This document shows, piece by piece, positions 35,960 to 42,550 of a stretch of DNA of 47,476 bases. The position numbers and the translations under genes were made by a program. The notes under the pieces were generated by a model that ran no database searches, was not told the origin of the DNA, and saw only the letters and a list, made by a program, of their open reading frames with translations. The stretch spans positions 1 to 47,476 of the forward strand of contig JAAYUG010000147.1 of the NCBI GenBank assembly GCA_012517825.1, written 5' to 3'. The stretch's first letter is position 1; each line of letters opens with the position of its first letter. The DNA comes from Bacteroidales bacterium (GTDB taxonomy: Bacteria; Bacteroidota; Bacteroidia; Bacteroidales; JAAYUG01).

Positions 35960-37252
35960 ATGAGAAGAATACCCTGGCCAAGAATTGCGGCCTTACTGAG
36001 CGGAATCCTTGTTTTTTCGGTTCTTGCCGCCCAGAACTTTGATGCACGGTTCCTGCGCCGGACGTTGCGCATGGATTATATCCATTCAGGTTCTTCCGGG
36101 AAATCAGAAATTTCATTGTACCGGCTCATCGAAGAGCCTTTCTGGGGAGGACCTGTGAAAAACCTGATCGATACATTCAACTACGGCGAATGCATGGTGA
36201 AAATGTTTGATCTGAATACGAATGCATTGTTATACAGCCGTGGATTTTCCACATTGTTTAATGAGTGGCTTACAACCCCTCAGGCCAGGACGGAAGTTTT
36301 TGCTTTTGAGGAAAGTATCCTTTTGCCGTTCCCCAGGGAAAAGGTAAAAGTGGTTCTCTACCAGCGCGATAAGGAACAGGAATTTCAGCCTTTGTTCTCA
36401 ACGGTTATTGATCCGGGTTCACCGGCCATTATCCGGGATCAGCTTCCTGCCTATTCCTCAGGAACGATAACCGGTGAAGGACTTGCTGAAAATACCCTCG
36501 ATATAGTGATTCTGCCCGAGGGGTATACATCGGCCGAAAAGGAAAAATTCATCAGAGACGCAACCCGGTTTGCTGATAATTTACTTTCGTGGGCTCCATA
36601 CAGGGATTTACGCAAAAAGATACGCTTTCGCTATGTTTTTGCTCCTTCTGATGAATCCGGCACCGATGTTCCGGGTGATTCCATATGGAAGCGAACCCTT
36701 TTTGATACCCATTTTTATACATTTGGCACGGAACGGTATCTCTCTGTGAAAAATATCTGGAAGATGCATGATGTGGCTGCCGTGGTTCCGTACGATGCTG
36801 TTTGCGTGCTGGTTAATACCACAAAATACGGGGGAGGAGGTATTTTTAATTTTTACACCGTTTGTACTGCCGACAACAACGCTTCTTATTTTGTTTTTTG
36901 TCATGAATTTGGTCATGCGTTTGCCGGCCTGGCTGATGAGTATTATGATTCGGAGGTTGCCTACGAGGGTTTTTATAACCTGAAAAAGGAACCATGGGAA
37001 CCCAATATCACAACCCTGGTTCAATTTGAAAAGAAATGGAAGGACATGCTCGAACCGGGAACCCCTGTTCCGACACCGCCTTCCGATCAGTATAAAAACA
37101 AGATAGGTGTTTTTGAGGGAGGTGGATACATGGCGAAAGGCATCTACCGTCCATGGATTAACTGTTCCATGCGCGGGGTGGTGAACGATGGCTTCTGCCC
37201 GGTATGCAAAAGAGCCATTACCCGCATGGTGAATTTTATCTCAGACAACTGA
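35960..37252 (+). CDS. M64-family (IgA peptidase-like) zinc metallopeptidase
   Basis: From the ATG at 35960 the protein has 430 residues and a signal peptide ending near VLAAQ. An M64 N-terminal domain covers about 25-160; the catalytic domain starts at LDIVILPEGYTSAEKEKF. The zinc site is FVFCHEFGHAFAGLADEYY with His315, Glu316 and His319 (HExxH) plus the downstream Gly-Leu-Ala-Asp-Glu-Tyr that is typical of M64. The C-terminus contains three Cys residues in WINCSMRGVVNDGFCPVCKR, perhaps a disulfide or zinc knuckle. Family members cleave protein in the periplasm or outside the cell; some act on IgA or gut proteins. It starts 31 bases after the GH3 stop and may share its transcript. The frame open from 35876 lies inside the GH3 gene and is not used. 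Confidence 0.92.
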   Translation: MRRIPWPRIAALLSGILVFSVLAAQNFDARFLRRTLRMDYIHSGSSGKSEISLYRLIEEPFWGGPVKNLIDTFNYGECMVKMFDLNTNALLYSRGFSTLFNEWLTTPQARTEVFAFEESILLPFPREKVKVVLYQRDKEQEFQPLFSTVIDPGSPAIIRDQLPAYSSGTITGEGLAENTLDIVILPEGYTSAEKEKFIRDATRFADNLLSWAPYRDLRKKIRFRYVFAPSDESGTDVPGDSIWKRTLFDTHFYTFGTERYLSVKNIWKMHDVAAVVPYDAVCVLVNTTKYGGGGIFNFYTVCTADNNASYFVFCHEFGHAFAGLADEYYDSEVAYEGFYNLKKEPWEPNITTLVQFEKKWKDMLEPGTPVPTPPSDQYKNKIGVFEGGGYMAKGIYRPWINCSMRGVVNDGFCPVCKRAITRMVNFISDN

Positions 37253-37267
37253 TGGCTGGAGAAATAA

Positions 37268-37306
37268 AAAACTTTCTGAAAAACCGGAGGCTGTTCAGAA
37301 AGTTTT
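37268..37306. terminator. Bidirectional terminator hairpin
   Basis: AAAACTTTCTGAA (37268-37280) and TTCAGAAAGTTTT (37294-37306) are perfect 13-base arms with a 13-base loop and T-rich ends on both strands. It lies between the convergent M64 peptidase and DUF6249-like genes. Confidence 0.85.
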
Positions 37307-37324
37307 CTGATTGTTTTACACAGC

Positions 37325-37669
37325 TTACTTTTCTTTATTCCTGGCATAGAAGTAAAACAATACCAGCGACAGACCGCCGAAGAGGAAAATCATGGATATA
37401 TATGCAATACCCTCTTCTATACCGGTATACGTTGTAAGAAGACTGCCGGCAAGAATACCAAGAGCAATACCGGTTAAAAACATACCCAGTTTAAGGGTAG
37501 AAAGAGGGCCAAAGAAGGAAGTGTTCTTTCCGGAAAAGATGCTTGCATCAGCCCCTTTTTCTATCAAAGCCATCCTTTCTCTGTGCCGTGTGGTATAATA
37601 CACATAAACCCATCCGAAAATCGTGGCAAAAAAAGCCAGCGAAACAAGTACTGCAACAACATGATCCAT
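37325..37669 (-). CDS. Small membrane protein, DUF6249-like
   Basis: The 114-residue protein has three hydrophobic segments, at about residues 5-25, 57-80 and 86-108. The cytoplasmic loop after the first reads TTRHRERMALIEKGADASIF. This pattern (short membrane segment, then RxERxALIEKG) is typical of DUF6249-type proteins that often lie beside ECF sigma-factor genes in Bacteroidota. No catalytic motif is visible. It is divergent from the ECF sigma-factor gene at 37929, with 259 bases between the starts, and may be functionally linked to it. Function unknown. Confidence 0.8.
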   Translation of the reverse strand: MDHVVAVLVSLAFFATIFGWVYVYYTTRHRERMALIEKGADASIFSGKNTSFFGPLSTLKLGMFLTGIALGILAGSLLTTYTGIEEGIAYISMIFLFGGLSLVLFYFYARNKEK

Positions 37670-37873
37670 AGTTATATGTTTTAATGGTTTTGCCTATTTG
37701 ACGCATCTTTTCCGGTTTGGTTACATTGTTTGGTTTTCGGCTTTCGTTCTTTAATGCAGGCCTTTGTCGATGGGCATTACACTTTGGCAGGGGTCTGAAG
37801 TCGAAAAAAGTTTTGAGACATTCCTCAAACGGAATGCATTTTCATAATTTCAACGTTTTGGGAGGATATTGCG

Positions 37874-37881
37874 TACCTTTG
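37874..37881 (+). promoter_or_regulatory. Predicted -7 promoter box of the ECF sigma-factor gene
   Basis: TACCTTTG is an exact match to the Bacteroidota -7 box TAnnTTTG. It would start a transcript near 37888, about 40 bases before the ATG at 37929. A small TTTGAG/CTCAAA repeat lies upstream at 37812-37829. Confidence 0.55.
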
Positions 37882-37928
37882 AAAGAGAAGTGTAACCGGA
37901 AGAATTTTTATGCGTCTATACTGAGAGA

Positions 37929-38483
37929 ATGGAAAAGCAGTCTGATGCATATTATATTGGTCAGGTTCTTGCCGGCAATACCGGAGCGTTGAAGTATCTG
38001 ATTGATCGCTACCAGCATATGGCATTTACGCTGGCATACAGGGTGCTTAATGACGAAGGGGAAGCAGAAGAGGTATGTCAGGATGCCTTTCTGAAAGCCT
38101 ACAAATCACTCGGAAGCCTGAAAAACCATGCGCATTTTTCAACCTGGCTTTACAGTATTGTTTATCATTCAGCTATTTCGGCCGTGCGGAAACGGAAAAT
38201 TCATTTTGTTTCCATCGAGCAGAAAGGAAACACTAATCTGAGCGAGCTGACCGAGGACGAGGGGGATGGTACGGACGAGATTGGCCGGGATCAACTGGAT
38301 AAGGCCCTGCTGAAGCTTGATGAGACGGACCGGGTAATTGTTTCCCTGTACTATCTTCAGGATTACGATGTCAGGACTTTGTGCGGGGTTACAGGACTCT
38401 CTCCTTCCAACGTAAAGATTCGTTTGTTCAGAGCCAGAAAAAAGCTGTACGAAATTTTATCCTGTTATGTTTATGAAAAATAG
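37929..38483 (+). CDS. ECF-type RNA polymerase sigma factor
   Basis: The 184-residue protein is a two-domain group IV sigma factor. Region 2 covers about residues 20-85 (LIDRYQHMAFTLAYRVLNDEGEAEEVCQDAFLKAY, with the -10-recognition helix); region 4 covers about 120-178 (LDETDRVIVSLYYLQDYDVRTLCGVTGLSPSNVKIRLFRARKKL, with the helix-turn-helix). It would direct RNA polymerase to a stress or envelope regulon. The next gene overlaps its 3' end by 17 bases and encodes a small membrane protein that is a candidate anti-sigma factor, so translation is coupled. The start is the first ATG in the frame with a suitable distance from the promoter box at 37874. Confidence 0.93.
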   Translation: MEKQSDAYYIGQVLAGNTGALKYLIDRYQHMAFTLAYRVLNDEGEAEEVCQDAFLKAYKSLGSLKNHAHFSTWLYSIVYHSAISAVRKRKIHFVSIEQKGNTNLSELTEDEGDGTDEIGRDQLDKALLKLDETDRVIVSLYYLQDYDVRTLCGVTGLSPSNVKIRLFRARKKLYEILSCYVYEK

Positions 38484-38886
38484 CCAAAAAACCAGGGATA
38501 TGGATGATGAATTGAGAAAAATCTTCCTTAATGCGGGAATACGGGAAGCTCCTGAGGGATTTTCCGGGAGGCTCATGAACCTGATTGCGGCTGAATCAGA
38601 GAAACCGGTAAAAACAGATTCTCCTGTCATCAGCCGCGGCATCTGGTATAGCATAGCACTCCTGGCAACTCTGAGCCTGCTTCTGGCGGGTTTCTTCGGG
38701 AAAAACACTTCCGGCTCGTCCGGTTTCATCACCGGTTTCATAAATAACGTACTGCAGAACCTGCCGGTGGTCAGAATTCCATTGCCTGATTTTCCTCTCT
38801 GGCCGGTATTTCTGAGCTTTGTATCGTTGATTGTATACCTTTCTGAAGATTATCTGATAAGGCAATTCATTAGGAGAAAACATTAA
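38467..38886 (+). CDS. Putative membrane anti-sigma factor
   Basis: The 139-residue protein overlaps the ECF sigma gene by 17 bases. Residues 1-55 are soluble and acidic/basic (DMDDELRKIFLNAGIREAPEGFSGRLMNLI), and two hydrophobic segments follow at about 62-83 and 108-127. The order of a cytosolic sigma-binding part, then membrane, and the overlap with a sigma factor gene support an anti-sigma role. The zinc-finger (ZAS) HxxxCxxC motif of classical anti-sigma factors is missing, so the call rests on context. An alternative start ATG is at 38473. Confidence 0.7.
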   Translation: MFMKNSQKTRDMDDELRKIFLNAGIREAPEGFSGRLMNLIAAESEKPVKTDSPVISRGIWYSIALLATLSLLLAGFFGKNTSGSSGFITGFINNVLQNLPVVRIPLPDFPLWPVFLSFVSLIVYLSEDYLIRQFIRRKH

Positions 38887-38888
38887 AT

Positions 38889-38923
38889 AAAAAACGCTCT
38901 GGCAGGTTCCCGGAGCGTTTTTT
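38889..38923. terminator. Bidirectional terminator hairpin
   Basis: AAAAAACGCTC (38889-38899) and GAGCGTTTTTT (38913-38923) are perfect 11-base arms with a 13-base loop and T runs on both strands. It separates the convergent anti-sigma and FKBP genes. Confidence 0.88.
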
Positions 38924-38938
38924 AAAGTGTCAGGCTAT

Positions 38939-39640
38939 TTATTTCTTTTTAGGTGTTTCAGCTTTTTTTACATCAAGCAGTTCAACGGTAAAAATAAGCA
39001 GGGAGTTGGGTGCAATTTTTTCCGTAGGAGGTCTCATTCCGTATGCCATATCAGGAGGAATGAACAATTTGTAGCGTGAGCCGGCAGGCATCAGCTGAAG
39101 TCCGCGCGACCAGCCGGGTATAACCTGGTTCAAATGAAACTGGGCCGGGACAGAATCGTTCATATTGCTGTCAAATACCTCGCCGTTCAAAAGAGAACCT
39201 TCATATTTCACGGTTACCAGATCCTCAGGTCCTGGTTTGGGCCCGGTACCAAGCCGTTCAACTTTGTACTGCAATCCTGTTGAATCAGTCATAACACCTT
39301 CTGCTTCCTTATTTTTTGCCAGAAAATCTTCGGCAGCCTTTTTATTGTCATCAGCCTGTTTGTAGAACTTCTTGGTGAAGTACTCCTGAATGTACATTAA
39401 TACCTGCGACTTGTCGGTGGTCACCTTTTTATCAAGAGCATCCTTTGCCCCCATAGCAAAGGCGTTAATGTTAATAAAGGAGTCCGTTCCATTGGTAAGC
39501 AGATACTGATTGGCCAGATGAACACCAATGTAGTAGCTTACAGAATCTTCTGCATTTTTAAGGGCTACACTGGGAATCTTTTTATTGCCGCAGGAACTTA
39601 ATACCAATAATGATACCAGAATAAGAGAATAATGCTTCAT
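38939..39640 (-). CDS. FKBP-type peptidyl-prolyl cis-trans isomerase lipoprotein (Mip-like)
   Basis: The 233-residue protein has a lipoprotein signal with lipobox LSSC. A helical FKBP_N dimerisation domain (SYYIGVHLANQYL..., about 30-120) is followed by an FKBP_C catalytic domain at about 125-225: GLQYKVERLGTGPKPGPEDLVTVKYEGSLLNGEVFDS, then IPGWSRGLQLMPAGSRYKLFIPPDMAYG, the drug/proline-binding pocket with aromatic and Asp/Phe residues. It probably assists folding of exported proteins in the periplasm. A paralogue precedes it by 25 bases on the same strand; the two are similar in layout, so one may be a duplicate with another client set. Confidence 0.93.
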   Translation of the reverse strand: MKHYSLILVSLLVLSSCGNKKIPSVALKNAEDSVSYYIGVHLANQYLLTNGTDSFININAFAMGAKDALDKKVTTDKSQVLMYIQEYFTKKFYKQADDNKKAAEDFLAKNKEAEGVMTDSTGLQYKVERLGTGPKPGPEDLVTVKYEGSLLNGEVFDSNMNDSVPAQFHLNQVIPGWSRGLQLMPAGSRYKLFIPPDMAYGMRPPTEKIAPNSLLIFTVELLDVKKAETPKKK

Positions 39641-39665
39641 AATACGTTGAAATTTTAATTACAGA

Positions 39666-40394
39666 TTATTGATTTGGTGATTGTTCTTCTTCGACAGGTG
39701 TTTCATTCTTCTGAACCGAAATGAGTTCGACATCGAAAATGAGCACCTGATTGGGCTTAATGCCACTGTTTGGCGGAGGATTTTCTCCATAGGCCATGTC
39801 GGGAGGAATGAAAATTCTCCATTTGGATCCAACCTTCATCAGCTGAAGTGCTTCAGTCCAGCCACGGATTACTCCGTTCAGAGGGAAAGTAACGGGTTCG
39901 CCGCGTTCCACAGAGCTGTCAAAAACCTTCCCGTCGGTGGTCATGCCGGTATAATGCGTGGTTACATAGTCTGTTTCCAGAGGTTTCTCACCGGTACCTT
40001 CCTTAAGAACCATATATTGCAATCCGCTGGGAAGGGTTACCACGCCTTCTTTCTTGCTGTTTTCCTCAAGAAACTTTTTGCTTTCCTTCAGATAGGCAGC
40101 ATTTTCAGCAGCAAAAGTTTTTGTAAGATAAGCCCGGATGATATCATTGGCAGCCGATTCGTCAAACAAAGGCTTTGCATCCTGCGAAATCATTTGCCGG
40201 ATTCCGGTTACCAGCAAATCTGTATTGACATTGCTGAGGTTGTTTTGCTTAAGACTGTTTCCCAGACTTAAACCAAGGGCATACGAAACGGAATCGAGTT
40301 CGTTCTTAAGCTGGATGGTCCCTTTTTTTGATGGTTTCTGCGCAAAGAGGATGCAGGGAACCATCAGAAGCATGAGGATGATGGATTTTTTCAT
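39666..40394 (-). CDS. FKBP-type peptidyl-prolyl cis-trans isomerase (Mip-like, periplasmic)
   Basis: The 242-residue protein starts with a cleavable signal peptide (MKKSIILMLLMVPCILFAQ) rather than a lipobox followed by Cys at the cleavage site. It has an FKBP_N helical domain (LDSVSYALGLSLGNSLKQNN) and an FKBP_C domain (GLQYMVLKEGTGEKPLETDYVTTHYTGMTTDGKVFDSS, IRGWTEALQLMKVGSKWRIFIPPDMAYGENPPPNSGI). The enzyme isomerises proline bonds in exported proteins. It is the upstream partner of a two-gene operon with a lipoprotein paralogue; together they provide a soluble and a membrane-anchored folding factor. The start ATG gives a normal signal peptide. Confidence 0.93.
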   Translation of the reverse strand: MKKSIILMLLMVPCILFAQKPSKKGTIQLKNELDSVSYALGLSLGNSLKQNNLSNVNTDLLVTGIRQMISQDAKPLFDESAANDIIRAYLTKTFAAENAAYLKESKKFLEENSKKEGVVTLPSGLQYMVLKEGTGEKPLETDYVTTHYTGMTTDGKVFDSSVERGEPVTFPLNGVIRGWTEALQLMKVGSKWRIFIPPDMAYGENPPPNSGIKPNQVLIFDVELISVQKNETPVEEEQSPNQ

Positions 40395-40493
40395 GAATCA
40401 AGTAGCATTTAAAATGAAGATGTAAAGGAAGCGAATTTATTCGGGATTTTATAGAAAGTCGGCTGTTTTTTTTCCTCTTCCTTCAACCATTGG

Positions 40494-41165
40494 CTATATC
40501 TTTCTTGCTCTCAGCATTTCCCGCTTTCCGGGCGCCCCTGGCAGGCGCTCCGTCCGGAATCCTGCTTCCTGCATATTCCTCCTTACCTGGCCTTTGGCAG
40601 CATAGGTAACCAGAATGGAGGAAGACGCCATGAGGGAATGCAGGCGGTCAAAAATGGGCTTCTGCCATAATAAAGGCTGTACAACCGGTGAGAAGGCATC
40701 AAAATACACGAGGTCAAAACGGTGATTCGTCTCAAAATGTTCCAGCCGGGTTTTGTGCTTTATCAGATAAAAATCAGGAACAATAGATACTTCTGTTTCC
40801 CATGGTGCCTCATGAAGCTTAATAAACCAGGCAGACGGATCACCAGGCAGCAGGGCAGGGTAGTTCAGCAGGCGAACCGTTTCCATGGATAAAGGAAAAG
40901 GTTCAAGTGCCACATAGTGCACCTTCTGCCCTGTTCGGGCTGCCTCCTGAAGGGTCAGCAATGCATTTAGTCCCGTCCCGAACCCAACTTCCAGCAGAAA
41001 AATTTCTTTTTTGTTAATTGCCTGAAAACCATGCCGGAGAAATACATGTAACGACTCAGTAATGGCTCCGTGGACGGAATGATAGGTTTCCCCCGTCCGG
41101 CTGTCGGCAATACTGTGTGAGCCATCAGCCGTCAGTACTATTTTTTGCTGATCTGAATGAGCCAT
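40494..41165 (-). CDS. mnmD: tRNA (5-methylaminomethyl-2-thiouridine)(34)-methyltransferase MnmD
   Basis: The 223-residue protein matches the N-terminal methyltransferase half of MnmC, which exists as a stand-alone MnmD in many Bacteroidota. It makes the last methyl transfer of mnm5s2U at the wobble base of tRNAs. Features are DSRTGETYHSVHGAITESLHVFL, the SAM motif LLEVGFGTGLNALL at residues 57-70, and the DUF752-type motif LVYFDAFSPVVQPLLW that carries the catalytic-site Asp. The C-terminal FAD-oxidase half of MnmC is absent, as expected. The start codon lies only 7 bases from an exact TAnnTTTG box, so the transcript may have almost no leader. Confidence 0.93.
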   Translation of the reverse strand: MAHSDQQKIVLTADGSHSIADSRTGETYHSVHGAITESLHVFLRHGFQAINKKEIFLLEVGFGTGLNALLTLQEAARTGQKVHYVALEPFPLSMETVRLLNYPALLPGDPSAWFIKLHEAPWETEVSIVPDFYLIKHKTRLEHFETNHRFDLVYFDAFSPVVQPLLWQKPIFDRLHSLMASSSILVTYAAKGQVRRNMQEAGFRTERLPGAPGKREMLRARKI

Positions 41166-41172
41166 TGAACTG

Positions 41173-41180
41173 CAAATGTA
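41173..41180 (-). promoter_or_regulatory. Predicted -7 promoter box of mnmD
   Basis: On the minus strand this reads TACATTTG, an exact TAnnTTTG match. It ends only 7 bases before the mnmD start codon, so transcription would start at or within a few bases of the ATG. Confidence 0.5.
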
Positions 41181-41250
41181 AACATCCTGGTCAGACTAAG
41201 GAAAGAGCTGGCAGCAGTTTGTTTACGAAAGATGCTGATTTAATGATAAA

Positions 41251-41275
41251 TTATTAGATTATAAAAATCTAATAA
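41251..41275. repeat. Perfect inverted repeat upstream of the tyrosine recombinase gene
   Basis: TTATTAGATT (41251-41260) and AATCTAATAA (41266-41275) are perfect 10-base arms with a 5-base spacer. The site lies in a very AT-rich stretch (41230-41360), in which chance repeats are more common, but the arm length and position before a recombinase gene are notable. Confidence 0.5.
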
Positions 41276-41325
41276 AATATTTAAGAAAAATTTTATAAAA
41301 TATTATAAATCAAAATATAAATTTT

Positions 41326-41333
41326 TATTTTTG
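41326..41333 (+). promoter_or_regulatory. Predicted -7 promoter box of the tyrosine recombinase gene
   Basis: TATTTTTG is an exact TAnnTTTG match, 27 bases before the ATG at 41361. No clear -33 box is visible in the AT-rich upstream DNA. Confidence 0.45.
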
Positions 41334-41360
41334 TTATATAAATTATTTAAATAATATAAA

Positions 41361-42530
41361 ATGAATACGAAAATAAGCTATTTTTTATATTATTCTTCCA
41401 ACATACCATCCAAAAAGGGTACAAAAAAGATTTACTGCCGGGTAAGATGCGGAGAAAGAGTTCGTGTATTCAGTTTGAACAGGGAGGTACAGGTGGAACA
41501 TTGGGACCGAAAGTCGGGAAGGGTTTCCGGTCGGGTCCCCGGAGCTCCCCTGATCAACGGATATCTTAATATGGCTGAACAATCCATCAGAGCAATCTGT
41601 GTTCAACATCCGTCCGCGCTGGAATACAGAAAAACCTTTCATAAGCTCTTGCAGGAAGAAATTGCCCGGAGGCAGACCGACTTTCATGAAGCCTTTCTGA
41701 ACTTTCTTGAGCAAAGGAGCAGGGGTTATACGCTTTCAACCGTACGGAAGTGGAAATCCCTGCTGGGCTTGCTGGAAAAATTCGCCTCAACGTCAGGTGG
41801 AACGTTGACTCTTCCCGGCATGCATGCATCGTTTCTTACATCCTTCCGTTCCTATCTTTTTCATGTCTGTGATCAGAGTGACCAAACTGTAGCAGCTTAT
41901 TTCAGAATGCTGGGCTCCTTTCTGGAATGGGCGGGAAAGCACGGGTACATGACAGATACTCCGCGTCACGATGTTCGCGGATTGCTCTATCCTGCCGGAT
42001 ATAATAAGAACGAACAGATCTGGCTTACTGAAGAGGAAGTGACCAGATTGCAGGAGTTCATTCAAAGCGGGGTAAATCAACCGGAGGCAGTTCTTCTTCT
42101 CACTGTCTGCTATACAGGCTTACGGGCTGAAGAAATCCGGCTGTTGAAAAGGGATTCTCTTTCGGATGCAGTGCTCCATGTGCCGGGAAAGAGGGAAAGA
42201 AATATTTATCTTTCAGAAAATGAAAAAGATACCATACGATTGTTTCTGGGGTTTCTTGCCGACGGATATTACGGCCGTCCTTATCAGGCAAAACTGAATG
42301 CAATGCTGCGCAGTGGTGCCCTGAAGGCCGGGTTGCAAAGAAATGTTACCCAGATCCGGAATAAACTGGGAGAGCCACAGGTGAGGGAATTTCCTTTCTG
42401 GAAACTGGTCACCATGGAATCTGCCCGGCGAACTTTTTTGTACCGGTTAAAGCAAAAAAACCTGCCGATGGACAAGCTGCTGGAAATGTCGGGTTGCACT
42501 TCTCCGGCAGCATTGGCAAAGTATTTCTGA
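41361..42530 (+). CDS. Tyrosine-type recombinase/integrase with altered catalytic residues
   Basis: The 389-residue protein has the layout of Bacteroidota integrases: an arm-binding N-terminal domain (residues 1-100, with IYCRVRCGERVRVFSL), a SAM-like core-binding domain (105-205) and the catalytic domain (215-389). The first catalytic Arg is Arg255 in CYTGLRAEEIRLL. The second box, normally His-x-x-Arg, reads Glu353-Ser-Ala-Arg356 (TMESARRTF), and the later His or Trp position reads Cys (SGCTS). The terminal Tyr388 is kept, in a protein that ends immediately after AKYF. Two of the usual pentad residues are thus replaced, so it may be an impaired or specialised enzyme. It converges with the C25 protease gene, with 20 bases between the stops. 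No mobile-element ends were found. Confidence 0.85.
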   Translation: MNTKISYFLYYSSNIPSKKGTKKIYCRVRCGERVRVFSLNREVQVEHWDRKSGRVSGRVPGAPLINGYLNMAEQSIRAICVQHPSALEYRKTFHKLLQEEIARRQTDFHEAFLNFLEQRSRGYTLSTVRKWKSLLGLLEKFASTSGGTLTLPGMHASFLTSFRSYLFHVCDQSDQTVAAYFRMLGSFLEWAGKHGYMTDTPRHDVRGLLYPAGYNKNEQIWLTEEEVTRLQEFIQSGVNQPEAVLLLTVCYTGLRAEEIRLLKRDSLSDAVLHVPGKRERNIYLSENEKDTIRLFLGFLADGYYGRPYQAKLNAMLRSGALKAGLQRNVTQIRNKLGEPQVREFPFWKLVTMESARRTFLYRLKQKNLPMDKLLEMSGCTSPAALAKYF

Positions 42531-42550
42531 GGCAAAAGCAGTGTGAAGGG

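Noticed and set aside
41361-42530. Complete mobile element around the tyrosine recombinase
   Set aside because: No terminal repeats, target duplication, tRNA attachment site or accessory mobility genes were found on either side.
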